From positions 62,001 through 126,000 of the forward strand of contig ONBM01000001.1 in assembly GCA_900316045.1 (NCBI GenBank): 64,000 nucleotides of DNA, written 5' to 3'. The position numbers and the translations under genes were made by a program. The stretch comes from an uncultured Bacteroidales bacterium (GTDB taxonomy: Bacteria; Bacteroidota; Bacteroidia; Bacteroidales; UBA932). The notes under the pieces were generated by a model. It ran no database searches and was not told the origin of the DNA. It saw nothing but the letters and a program-made list of their open reading frames with translations. Positions 44,623 to 52,633 of the stretch are shown here, piece by piece; positions within the stretch are counted from its first letter, which is position 1; each line of letters begins with the position of its first letter.

Positions 44623-46197
44623 ATGATACTGCGGACTATATTCACCATCCTGTATGTCTTGCTGATCATCACCACGGTGATCATGATAATCATAGACTCA
44701 GGAGATTCCGGAAAAAAATTCGCGTGGCTGCTAGTGATCGCCTTCCTGCCAGCCGTCGGGCTCATCCTGTACTACATGTTCGGAATCAATTACCGGCACC
44801 ATTGGATATTCCAGCGCCGGCACCAACGATTCACGGATGCTTTCAACGAGGGAGCGACCGAGGAGATAAAGAACCTGTTATTCGGCCATGAGGCAGAGAA
44901 AATGCTGAGACCAGAATACATTGCCATGACCAGGCTCGTGGGGCAGAACAGCTACCCTACCCTCACCGATGGCAACGACATAGAGATAATCTCATGGGGG
45001 CACCGCAAGTTCGAGCTGCTGTGCGAAGACATAAAGAATGCGAAGGAGTCAATCCACATGGAATATTTCCATTTCGGGAACGACGACAGCAGCAAATGCA
45101 TAAAGGAGCTGCTCATGGCCAAGGCAAGGGAGGGGGTGAAGGTGAGATTCATCCATGAGAATATAGCTAACCTGCCAATCAGCTCTAAATACTATGAGAA
45201 TATGCGTAAGGCGGGGGTGGAAGTAGTCAAATTCACGAATCCAAGGCAGCATGCGCTCGATATGGCCACGAGGCTTAACTTCCGGGATCACCGCAAGATA
45301 GTGATCATCGATGGGCGGATAGGCTACACCGGCGGAATGAACATCAACAATCACTATTTCAAGGAATGGCGCGACACGCACATGAGAATCACGGGCAAGG
45401 CCGTGGCTACCTTGCAGTATTTGTTCCTGGATGCCTGGCTGACGGGTGGCGGCGCCATCGACAAGCCGCTGATAGAATTTTTTCCTCAGGCGCAGATGCA
45501 AGAAGGTTCTTCGAAGGGAATAGGCCCTGACTTTCGTCAGGATGACAACATGGAAACGGCTGACAACAGAGTAACGGCAGAGAATGCGGCTCCTGCCTTG
45601 CAGGATGTGCCTAGGCACATTGAAATCAATGCCGTGCACCCTGTCCTGAAGAACAAGCTGATGCAGATTGTGCCGGATGAGCCATCCAGGGTCTTCCCTA
45701 TCTTGCAATTCAGCTACGAATGGTTCCTGCTGCACGCCAAGAAGTACATCTGGCTCCAGACGCCTTACTTCGTGCCTACGGAGCCGGTGATGCACGCCTT
45801 GAAGGCAGCGGCCCTGTGCGGGGTGGATGTGCGCCTGATGCTGCCCAAAAGGGCAGACAATATATTCATGCGCCCTGCCAACAAGGCATATTACTCGGAA
45901 GCCCTCGACGCAGGAGTCAAGATATTCCTGAAGAATCAATTCATCCATGCCAAGACTTTCGTCTGCGATGACTACGTTACCAGCATCGGGACAGCCAACC
46001 TGGATTACCGCAGCTTCGACATCGACTACGAGGTGAATTCCTACATCTACGACGAGGAGACAGCAATATATTACAAGAGAATATTCCAGAGCGACCTTGA
46101 TGACTGCCGAGAGATCACGAAGGAGGAATGGGACAAGCGCCCATACTACAAGACCCTCATCGACAACATCTTCCGCCTCTTTGCCCCACTCCTGTAG
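44623..46197 (+). CDS. cls: cardiolipin synthase
   Basis: 524 residues. Two N-terminal membrane helices (about 5-25 and 35-58), then two phospholipase D domains with HxKxxxxD motifs in FRDHRKIVIIDGRIGYTGGMN and FIHAKTFVCDDYVTSIGTANLDYRSFD. Condenses phosphatidylglycerol (or PG with PE) into cardiolipin. 3 nt after miaB, so probably co-transcribed. Confidence 0.93.
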   Translation: MILRTIFTILYVLLIITTVIMIIIDSGDSGKKFAWLLVIAFLPAVGLILYYMFGINYRHHWIFQRRHQRFTDAFNEGATEEIKNLLFGHEAEKMLRPEYIAMTRLVGQNSYPTLTDGNDIEIISWGHRKFELLCEDIKNAKESIHMEYFHFGNDDSSKCIKELLMAKAREGVKVRFIHENIANLPISSKYYENMRKAGVEVVKFTNPRQHALDMATRLNFRDHRKIVIIDGRIGYTGGMNINNHYFKEWRDTHMRITGKAVATLQYLFLDAWLTGGGAIDKPLIEFFPQAQMQEGSSKGIGPDFRQDDNMETADNRVTAENAAPALQDVPRHIEINAVHPVLKNKLMQIVPDEPSRVFPILQFSYEWFLLHAKKYIWLQTPYFVPTEPVMHALKAAALCGVDVRLMLPKRADNIFMRPANKAYYSEALDAGVKIFLKNQFIHAKTFVCDDYVTSIGTANLDYRSFDIDYEVNSYIYDEETAIYYKRIFQSDLDDCREITKEEWDKRPYYKTLIDNIFRLFAPLL

Positions 46198-46289
46198 CCA
46201 TCGGCGAATTCATGCAGCTTGCTTTGCTTTAAAAGATTTCATAACTTTCGGAAATCATAATCTGAAACGAACTTATAAATATTCAAAAA

Positions 46290-47846
46290 ATGCACGACAA
46301 GATTTTCTTTATCGGAGCTTTGGCGCTCCTTTCCCTGGCCTATGGCTGCAAAGACGATGAATTCCCTGTTACTGTAAGATACGCAGTGCAGATAGAAAAG
46401 GAAGATAATTCCAAACTTGAAAGCGCTTCTGTCACCTCTCTTCACGAAAGACTGATGTCCGACATTCAGAACGAAGGCTTTTCTCTCTGCATGGATAAGA
46501 CGATAGACTTGGACAAGGAGTACGAAACGACTGTCGCCGGCAACGATGCCGATGTCAAGGCTAAATATTCCGAATTGGACGATGTCATGGCTCGCATTAA
46601 AGAGACATTTGACTTGCAAGCCGCTTCTGGGCAATATGGGAAAGGGAGCATAAATGTCAAATGCACCATCTCTGCCGAACGGGCAACTAACTGGGATGAG
46701 ATTCCGGTAGCCCTGGGAGGGCCAAAGACCTACGCATTCGAATACAATGGACCGAAGATTCCTTCGGATGCGGAAGATGTCTCTGCGAATGGAACTGCCA
46801 ACTGCTATATCGTAAAACCTGGCTCTCGGGTTTACTTCACTGCTGACAGGATGGGTAATTCCACAGAGACAAATATTTCAGGAGCATCTGACGCAATTTT
46901 AGTATGGCAAGATGCCAATGGGCTCGTAGGCAACATATTCCTTGACGGGAATAAAGTATTTGTTCTTGCCAATGAGGGCGTTGAGGGCAATGCCTTAGTC
47001 GCCGTAACAGATGCCTCGGGAAAGATTCTCTGGAGCTGGCATCTGTGGGTTACAGATTATTCTCCTGCGGAATCGATATTCTCTACTCCAGAGACCACCA
47101 ACGGAACCGTCTGGAAAATGATGGACAGGAACATCGGAGCTCTGAGCAATTCTTCCGAAAGCCCGGAGTCTCGCGGACTGATGTACCAGTGGGGCAGGAA
47201 AGATCCGTTCCCTGGTCCTGCTGGATTCACTGCCCAGAACGAGGACTACTCTTACATCACTGACGGAGAAAAGCAGCTGTACGACATAGGAGGCGTTCCT
47301 ATCGAGAAAAAATTCTACGCAACTGCCCAAGGATACGGCACCCTGGCCCTTTCAATCGAACATCCTGATGTCTTCTACAAGGTTGTCACTTCCGACAACG
47401 CATTCGGTCATGACTATCCATCAATGGACTGGAAGAAAGAGTCCGATGACGATTCCTGGGGCGGGGTTTCGGGGAAAAAGACCATGTACGATCCTTGCCC
47501 TTCCGGATACAAGGTTCCTGCCCTCGATTCCCACGATGCATCTCCGTTCGACTGGATGAGTTACGCAAACGCAACTTTCAGCGAAAATCCCGGAGCCATC
47601 CAGAATGGCCAATGGTTTCCTTTCTGCGGATCAAGGGTGAACTATTCTGGCGGGCTTGATTTCCCAGAAGTAAGGACCTACGGAGGCTACTGGCTTGCAA
47701 ATCATGGAAAAGCCAGCGACGATCTTGAGCAGTTCCCTACCCTGTATGGCCAGTACATATACCTTTACCAGAATCGCAGAATGTTCGGGAGGCATATGAA
47801 AGACTCCCGCTCTCAATGCCTCTCGGTACGCTGCGTGGCAGAATAG
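46290..47846 (+). CDS. surface lipoprotein with FISUMP-like C-terminus
   Basis: 518 residues. Lipobox LAYGC before KDDE. A helical N-terminal part (about 30-125), a beta-rich middle (ANCYIVKPGSRVYF, ILWSWHLWVTDYSP) and a C-terminal domain with paired cysteines and the ending SQCLSVRCVAE typical of the Fibrobacter-type 'major paralogous' (FISUMP/DUF1566-like) module found in Bacteroidota fimbria-associated and surface proteins. Binding partner unknown. Confidence 0.7.
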   Translation: MHDKIFFIGALALLSLAYGCKDDEFPVTVRYAVQIEKEDNSKLESASVTSLHERLMSDIQNEGFSLCMDKTIDLDKEYETTVAGNDADVKAKYSELDDVMARIKETFDLQAASGQYGKGSINVKCTISAERATNWDEIPVALGGPKTYAFEYNGPKIPSDAEDVSANGTANCYIVKPGSRVYFTADRMGNSTETNISGASDAILVWQDANGLVGNIFLDGNKVFVLANEGVEGNALVAVTDASGKILWSWHLWVTDYSPAESIFSTPETTNGTVWKMMDRNIGALSNSSESPESRGLMYQWGRKDPFPGPAGFTAQNEDYSYITDGEKQLYDIGGVPIEKKFYATAQGYGTLALSIEHPDVFYKVVTSDNAFGHDYPSMDWKKESDDDSWGGVSGKKTMYDPCPSGYKVPALDSHDASPFDWMSYANATFSENPGAIQNGQWFPFCGSRVNYSGGLDFPEVRTYGGYWLANHGKASDDLEQFPTLYGQYIYLYQNRRMFGRHMKDSRSQCLSVRCVAE

Positions 47847-47925
47847 CAGATTGTCAATAATTTCATGCAAGGTTTTATGCTCTTTGGATTTAGTTGGTAG
47901 TTTTTGGACATCCGAGACCCACGAT

Positions 47926-48696
47926 ATGAATTCATTGCTAAAGACCTTCGCCGTAGTGGCTGCATTGATGGTCATGTTCTGCATCAACTCAGCTGCGCAG
48001 ACATCAATCCCCATCCGTGAATATTCCAATCGCTTCTTTTTCGAGATGGGATCGGCCTCAAATTTATTCGGGGTGGGCTATGAACGCCAACTGATGAAGC
48101 ATCAGAAACTTTTATTGAGGACCGGGGCCAGCTACTTTTCCTCAGGCTATATGTACTCTTTCCCATGGGGCTGTAATGATTCAGATTGCGATGTCCTTCT
48201 CAATGATTATTATCTCTCCGTACCTCTAGGCATCACCTATCTGCTGCTGCCTGAACACAGGGCTCACGTTGAGCTGGGTCTCGGCGTAATCGGGTCCCTG
48301 CAATTCGTAGAAGAGCAAAACATGCAGGAAATCGTCACGTCGAGGAATGACGCCGCCGTTTATCTTACAGACTATGCGGGCTGTGATCGAGCATACAAGA
48401 AGCTGGATAAAGTCAGGAATACGCTGCTTAGGGGTTACGGTTACTTCAATGTCGGTTACCGCTTCGAAGCACACAATGGCTTCATGGTCAGGACGGGCTT
48501 CGCCCTGATTCACTATTTCGATCCTTGCTCAAGGTATTTCGGCTCGTTGCTCGACTGCGTTGGCATATATGACTTTGAGAATTTGCCGCTCCACTGTGAG
48601 CCAGGCACTTACGACTTCAAGGCCCAGCATCACAGAATGAAGCCCGGCGACAATCCCCACCTCAGCATATACTTCGGCATAGGCTTTGCCTTCTGA
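47926..48696 (+). CDS. secreted outer-membrane beta-barrel-like protein
   Basis: 256 residues. Signal peptide (LLKTFAVVAALMVMFCINSAAQ). Alternating hydrophobic strands (FFFEMGSASNLFGVGYERQL, LLLRTGASYFSSGYM, YYLSVPLGITYLLLP, AHVELGLGVIGSL, GYRFEAHNGFMVRTGFALIH) and the C-terminal LSIYFGIGFAF ending in Phe suggest an eight-strand outer-membrane barrel. No specific family recognised. ATG 47926 positions the signal peptide correctly. Confidence 0.65.
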   Translation: MNSLLKTFAVVAALMVMFCINSAAQTSIPIREYSNRFFFEMGSASNLFGVGYERQLMKHQKLLLRTGASYFSSGYMYSFPWGCNDSDCDVLLNDYYLSVPLGITYLLLPEHRAHVELGLGVIGSLQFVEEQNMQEIVTSRNDAAVYLTDYAGCDRAYKKLDKVRNTLLRGYGYFNVGYRFEAHNGFMVRTGFALIHYFDPCSRYFGSLLDCVGIYDFENLPLHCEPGTYDFKAQHHRMKPGDNPHLSIYFGIGFAF

Positions 48697-49052
48697 TCCC
48701 GGACAAAGCCGCCTCCGTTGGTTGCCGATGCTGGCGATCCGGGCTTTCTGAAAGGGGCTAAGGCGGAAGGTTAGGCATCGACTTTTAATACAGTAGCCCC
48801 TTGCAAATCACTCGGGAGGCTAAGTGCATCTGAGCGGCCTGCGTTGGGGTTATTCTGACTTTTGGCTGCCAGTTGAAGCTGGCAAAAATTAGTCATCTTT
48901 CACTTCATCGCATCGTAAGCCATATCCACTCCCGAGTGACCTGCAGAGAGACGAAGTAACCGTGCCCCTCAATATCATCTCAGCAAACGGCTCGAATGGG
49001 TGCCCATTGCGGAAAACAAGAGCGACAACGGTGGATGGAGTGGTTGCGGGGA
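48697..49052. other. 356-bp intergenic region between convergent genes
   Basis: No credible ORF. It carries a 9-bp inverted repeat (AAGGGGCTA 48752-48760 with TAGCCCCTT 48794-48802) and the 144-bp inverted-repeat element listed separately. It could be a structured RNA or a mobile-element remnant. Confidence 0.5.
48802..48945. repeat. 144-bp element with 17-bp terminal inverted repeats
   Basis: TGCAAATCACTCGGGAG (48802-48818) is inverted at 48929-48945 with 15 of 17 matches, and the inner 11 bp are perfect. A central perfect hairpin TGCCAG-TTGAAG-CTGGCA lies at 48867-48884. No coding capacity and no obvious target-site duplication. MITE-like remnant or RNA gene. Confidence 0.5.
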
Positions 49053-50414
49053 CTAAGGGAACTTCAGTTCGAATATAGTGCGAGGGGACGATCCTGTGGT
49101 GTCTGATGCATGGGTGGTATCTGATGCCAGAGGGCTGGCTGGGTCGAATGCCGGTTGGCGAGGCTGAGATGTGACAAGAGTTACAGTACCTCCGCTGAGC
49201 CGCATGATTTGCCGGGCGATTGGGAGCCCGATGCCGCTCCCGTTTTTCTTCGTCGTGAAGAATGGCATGTATATGTGCCTGGCCACATTTTCTGAAATCG
49301 GCTCGCCGTCATTGCCGATGTCCATCACCACGGCCTCTTGGGAATCGGAATATGCACGGAACCAGATGTTCCTAGTCCCTGGAGCCTGAATGGCGTTCTT
49401 CAATATGTTCGTAACCACATGACCAATCAGGTCTTCATCCGCATAGACTATCAGATCTTCCGGCTGGATGTCAACGTGGAAAGCGATGCCGAAATCCTCT
49501 CCTGCAACGGAAGAATATGCCATCTGAGGCTGGCCGGTCTGGGATTCAATGCCCTGTCGCGCTATGGAAACCATTCTCTCAGCAAATTGCTTGACATAGA
49601 AAAGCGAAGGACGAGGCGTCGGAACATGCATGAAATTCCTGTAGCTCTGGACGAATTTTATCAGTTCGGAGCCGGTTTTGCTTATGACGCTAAGCCCCTG
49701 CTCGATATCCTCCATATTCTCCCGCGTAGCTCCGGAACGCACCTTCTTCAGAAGCGTTTCGCTTAGGGAAGTCACCGGAGTCATTGAATTCATTATCTCG
49801 TGCGCAAGGATACGCGTTAGCCTCAGCCAAGATTCGATTTCATTCTCATCCAACTCACTATTGATATCGCTCACGGTCACGAGAAGGTGCGTCTCTCCAC
49901 GAAGCATGACATCGGTGGCTCTAAGAGCCAGATGCACATCCCCTCTCTCATTGCTGAACGTAACCAGGCGCTTTTCCCCTGGCCTGAGGTTCACGAAATC
50001 CTTCTCCAAATCTCCGCTAATCCTTCCCAGCTGCGACACATGGTTCAAAACCTCTAGCCCAAGCAGCCGCAGGGCAGCCGAATTACGCAGCAGGACGAAC
50101 CCGTGCTCATCCAGCACAAGGATTCCTGTGTCAACGGAGTCAATGATGCATTCATAATATTTTTCTTTCTCTGCCTCACTCAGCCTGGCATCCATGATCA
50201 GTTTCTTTATCCGATTCAAGGACGCATTAATCAGCCGATCTTCGCCAGAAACATTATTTACAGGAAAACAGAAGGCATAGTCAAGATTCTTGATGGAATC
50301 GAACATATAGCGGATCTTGCGCAGGCTTCGGTCATAGCGCCGCTTCTGCCTTATCGCTACCGCCGTCACGATGGCAAGAAGCGCTATGCAGACTATCAAG
50401 GCAGCCGTCATCAT
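49053..50414 (-). CDS. NtrB-like sensor histidine kinase
   Basis: 453 residues. A single N-terminal membrane helix (about 3-22) with essentially no periplasmic part, a PAS-like domain (about 85-185, IDSVDTGILVLDEHGFVLLRNSAALRLLGL), the HisKA H-box RILAHEIMNSMTP (His205) and HATPase_c with the N box, DIGNDGEPI in the G1 position (DxGxG is changed to DIGND) and GSGIGLPIARQIM. Its signal would therefore be cytosolic or membrane-borne. It overlaps the upstream sigma-54 response regulator by 4 nt and is its obvious partner. Confidence 0.92.
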   Translation of the reverse strand: MMTAALIVCIALLAIVTAVAIRQKRRYDRSLRKIRYMFDSIKNLDYAFCFPVNNVSGEDRLINASLNRIKKLIMDARLSEAEKEKYYECIIDSVDTGILVLDEHGFVLLRNSAALRLLGLEVLNHVSQLGRISGDLEKDFVNLRPGEKRLVTFSNERGDVHLALRATDVMLRGETHLLVTVSDINSELDENEIESWLRLTRILAHEIMNSMTPVTSLSETLLKKVRSGATRENMEDIEQGLSVISKTGSELIKFVQSYRNFMHVPTPRPSLFYVKQFAERMVSIARQGIESQTGQPQMAYSSVAGEDFGIAFHVDIQPEDLIVYADEDLIGHVVTNILKNAIQAPGTRNIWFRAYSDSQEAVVMDIGNDGEPISENVARHIYMPFFTTKKNGSGIGLPIARQIMRLSGGTVTLVTSQPRQPAFDPASPLASDTTHASDTTGSSPRTIFELKFP

Positions 50415-51778
50415 ATTCCGTATTTCTTGATTTTGTTGTAAAGGGTCTGGCGAGTTATTCCAAGATGAGAGGCTACGGCTGAAAGATTGCCGCCATATTC
50501 CTTTATAGCCTTGCTTATGGCGGTTTTTTCCATATCATCCAAGGTCTTAGGCTCTCCTGAATCAAGGACCTCTTCCGGCAGACTGATGTCAGTCGCATCC
50601 AGGACGTCCCCGTCGCAGAGTATGACCGCCCTTTCGATGGCATGATCCAGCTCCCGGACATTGCCTGGCCACGGAGCCGATTGAAGCACCCTGATTGCAG
50701 CGGGAGTGAAAGACTCGACGGATTTCCCGTAGAGACGGGAATATACCTTCAATGAGTTTTCCGCCAGATCCGGAATATCCTCCCTGCGCTCCCGGAGTGG
50801 AGGGATGTGCAGATTGATCGTATTTATGCGGTAGAGCAGGTCTTCCCTGAACTCCCCTTCCCGGGCCATTCCCTGGAGGTTCCTGTTGGTGGCGCAGACC
50901 AGCCTGACATCTATCGGGATGCTCTTGCTGCCGCCTACCCTTAGGATTCTGCGCCTCTGGATGGCGGCGAGAAGCTTCGCCTGCTGCGAATATGATACAT
51001 TGCCTATTTCGTCCAAAAAAAGGGTTCCTCCCTGTGCCATCTCGAAAAGCCCAGGCTTATCGTTCTTCGCATCCGTGAATGCCCCTTTCATGTAGCCGAA
51101 CAGCTCGCTTTCGAACAAAGTTTCGGTGATGGCTCCAAGGTCAATGGGAATCATCGGCGCATTGCGGCGAGCAGAATTCGCATGAATATAGTTCGCCAGG
51201 ACCTCCTTCCCTGTGCCGTTCTCCCCCGTAATCAATACGTTGGCATCCGTTCCTGCCACCTTGTCGGCAATGGCCTTCACATCTCTCATCGCCATGCTGC
51301 GCCCCCATATCATCCTTGTCGGATTTCCTTGGACTCCACCAGCGGTCCCCCGTCCATCGCCTCCAGAAGCCTGCACGCCCATTGCCCTGTCTCGCACCTC
51401 GGTCATGGTGGCTACCATCTTCTTGTTATCGAAAGGCTTCACTATGAAATCCGCTGCTCCTTCTTTCAAGCCCCTCACGGCCAGATCTATGTCTGCATAT
51501 GCGGTGAACAGCACTGTGCTGGTTCCTGGCGAGAGCCTCCGGATTTCTCCAAGCCAGAAGAGACCCTCGTTGCCATTGTTGATGCCAGCCGAAAAGTTCA
51601 TGTCCAGAAGGACTACCTGCGGCCTCTCCGTCCGCAGCTTATCGGGAATTTCAGCAGGATAGGCTATGCAGACCACCTTCTCGAAATAATCTTCGAGAAG
51701 CATCTTCACCGTAGTCAAGACATGTCTGTTGTCATCGACGACGAGTACCGTTCCTTTTCGCAGCACATTCATAGCCAT
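50411..51778 (-). CDS. NtrC-type sigma-54 response regulator
   Basis: 455 residues from ATG 51778 (an upstream TTG is disfavoured; GGAG precedes the ATG). Receiver with phosphoacceptor Asp about 59 (VVLLDMNFSAG), followed by AAA+ domain with GENGTGKEVLA, sigma-54 loop GAFTDA, GGTLFLDEIGN and WPGNVRELDHAIERA, and a complete Fis-type helix-turn-helix (NLSAVASHLGITRQTLYNKIKKYG). Likely target is the efflux operon directly upstream, which has a candidate -24/-12 promoter and a palindromic upstream site. It has its own housekeeping-type promoter at 51818-51849. Confidence 0.94.
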   Translation of the reverse strand: MAMNVLRKGTVLVVDDNRHVLTTVKMLLEDYFEKVVCIAYPAEIPDKLRTERPQVVLLDMNFSAGINNGNEGLFWLGEIRRLSPGTSTVLFTAYADIDLAVRGLKEGAADFIVKPFDNKKMVATMTEVRDRAMGVQASGGDGRGTAGGVQGNPTRMIWGRSMAMRDVKAIADKVAGTDANVLITGENGTGKEVLANYIHANSARRNAPMIPIDLGAITETLFESELFGYMKGAFTDAKNDKPGLFEMAQGGTLFLDEIGNVSYSQQAKLLAAIQRRRILRVGGSKSIPIDVRLVCATNRNLQGMAREGEFREDLLYRINTINLHIPPLRERREDIPDLAENSLKVYSRLYGKSVESFTPAAIRVLQSAPWPGNVRELDHAIERAVILCDGDVLDATDISLPEEVLDSGEPKTLDDMEKTAISKAIKEYGGNLSAVASHLGITRQTLYNKIKKYGI

Positions 51779-51817
51779 AGCGTCTCCGTCATTGTCAAGA
51801 CTCAAAATTCTCAGATA

Positions 51818-51849
51818 TAAAATTATCTACATTCCGCCATTTTTCCAAA
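51818..51849 (-). promoter_or_regulatory. promoter of the response regulator/kinase pair
   Basis: On the minus strand TTTG (51846-51849), 20-nt spacer, TAATTTTA (51818-51825; 7 of 8 to TAnnTTTG). It lies between the ATPase gene and the regulator, giving a leader of about 33 nt. Confidence 0.6.
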
Positions 51850-51912
51850 GAACCCACGGTTTTTCGGGACATTGGATCATGGGGTAGCAAATGGCGGCGC
51901 GCAAGAGGCATT

Positions 51913-52575
51913 TCATCTGACGATCTGGCCGTCGAACAGACGGATCGTGCGGTGAGCGAAAGCTGCATCGCGCTCGCTATGCGTCACCATGACAATGGTC
52001 GTGCCCTCCTTGTTGAGTTCGGAGAGCAGAGACATTATTTCGGCTCCATTCTTCGAGTCAAGGTTTCCAGTAGGTTCGTCGGCCAGAATCAGCCCAGGGT
52101 TGTAGACGACGGCGCGGGCGATCGCCACCCTCTGCTGCTGCCCTCCTGAAAGCTGATGCGGGAAGTGTTCAGCCCTGTGATTGATTCCGATGCGAGCCAT
52201 GATGTCCTCCACCATCCTCTTTCTCTCGGACGACTTTATGTCCATATAAGTCAGAGGCAGCTCGATGTTTTCCCTGACATTCAGCTCGTCAATCAGGTTA
52301 AAGCTTTGGAAAACGAAGCCGATCCGTCCCTTGCGAACGTCCGCGCGTTCATTCTCTTTCAGATTCCCGACTTCCTGTCCGGAAAGCCAGTATCTCCCAG
52401 AAGTGGGATTGTCCAGTAAGCCCAATATATTCAGCAATGTAGATTTGCCGCAGCCAGACGGGCCCATTATGGCGACAAAATCGCGGTCCGCCACCTCGAA
52501 AGAGACATCGTTCAACGCTATGGTCTCGACTTCCTCGGTACGGAAAGACTTGGAGAGATTTTCTACTTTTATCAT
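51913..52575 (-). CDS. ABC transporter ATPase (MacB/LolD type)
   Basis: 220 residues. Walker A GPSGCGKST, Q-loop VFQSFNLI, signature LSGGQQQRVAIARA, Walker B LILADEPTGNLDS and switch His in VTHSE. The family drives mechanotransmission ABC systems (MacB, LolCDE, FtsEX). It follows the permease by 58 nt and completes an adaptor-permease-ATPase set. Confidence 0.94.
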   Translation of the reverse strand: MIKVENLSKSFRTEEVETIALNDVSFEVADRDFVAIMGPSGCGKSTLLNILGLLDNPTSGRYWLSGQEVGNLKENERADVRKGRIGFVFQSFNLIDELNVRENIELPLTYMDIKSSERKRMVEDIMARIGINHRAEHFPHQLSGGQQQRVAIARAVVYNPGLILADEPTGNLDSKNGAEIMSLLSELNKEGTTIVMVTHSERDAAFAHRTIRLFDGQIVR

Positions 52576-52633
52576 ATTCTTAATGCCAATTAAATATTCA
52601 TAATCACATGCACGTCATACCAAGGCACGCTAA

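Noticed and set aside
48900..48924. Short minus-strand ORF MAYDAMK in the 48.7-49.0 kb gap.
   Set aside because: Seven codons, no promoter or ribosome site; expected by chance.
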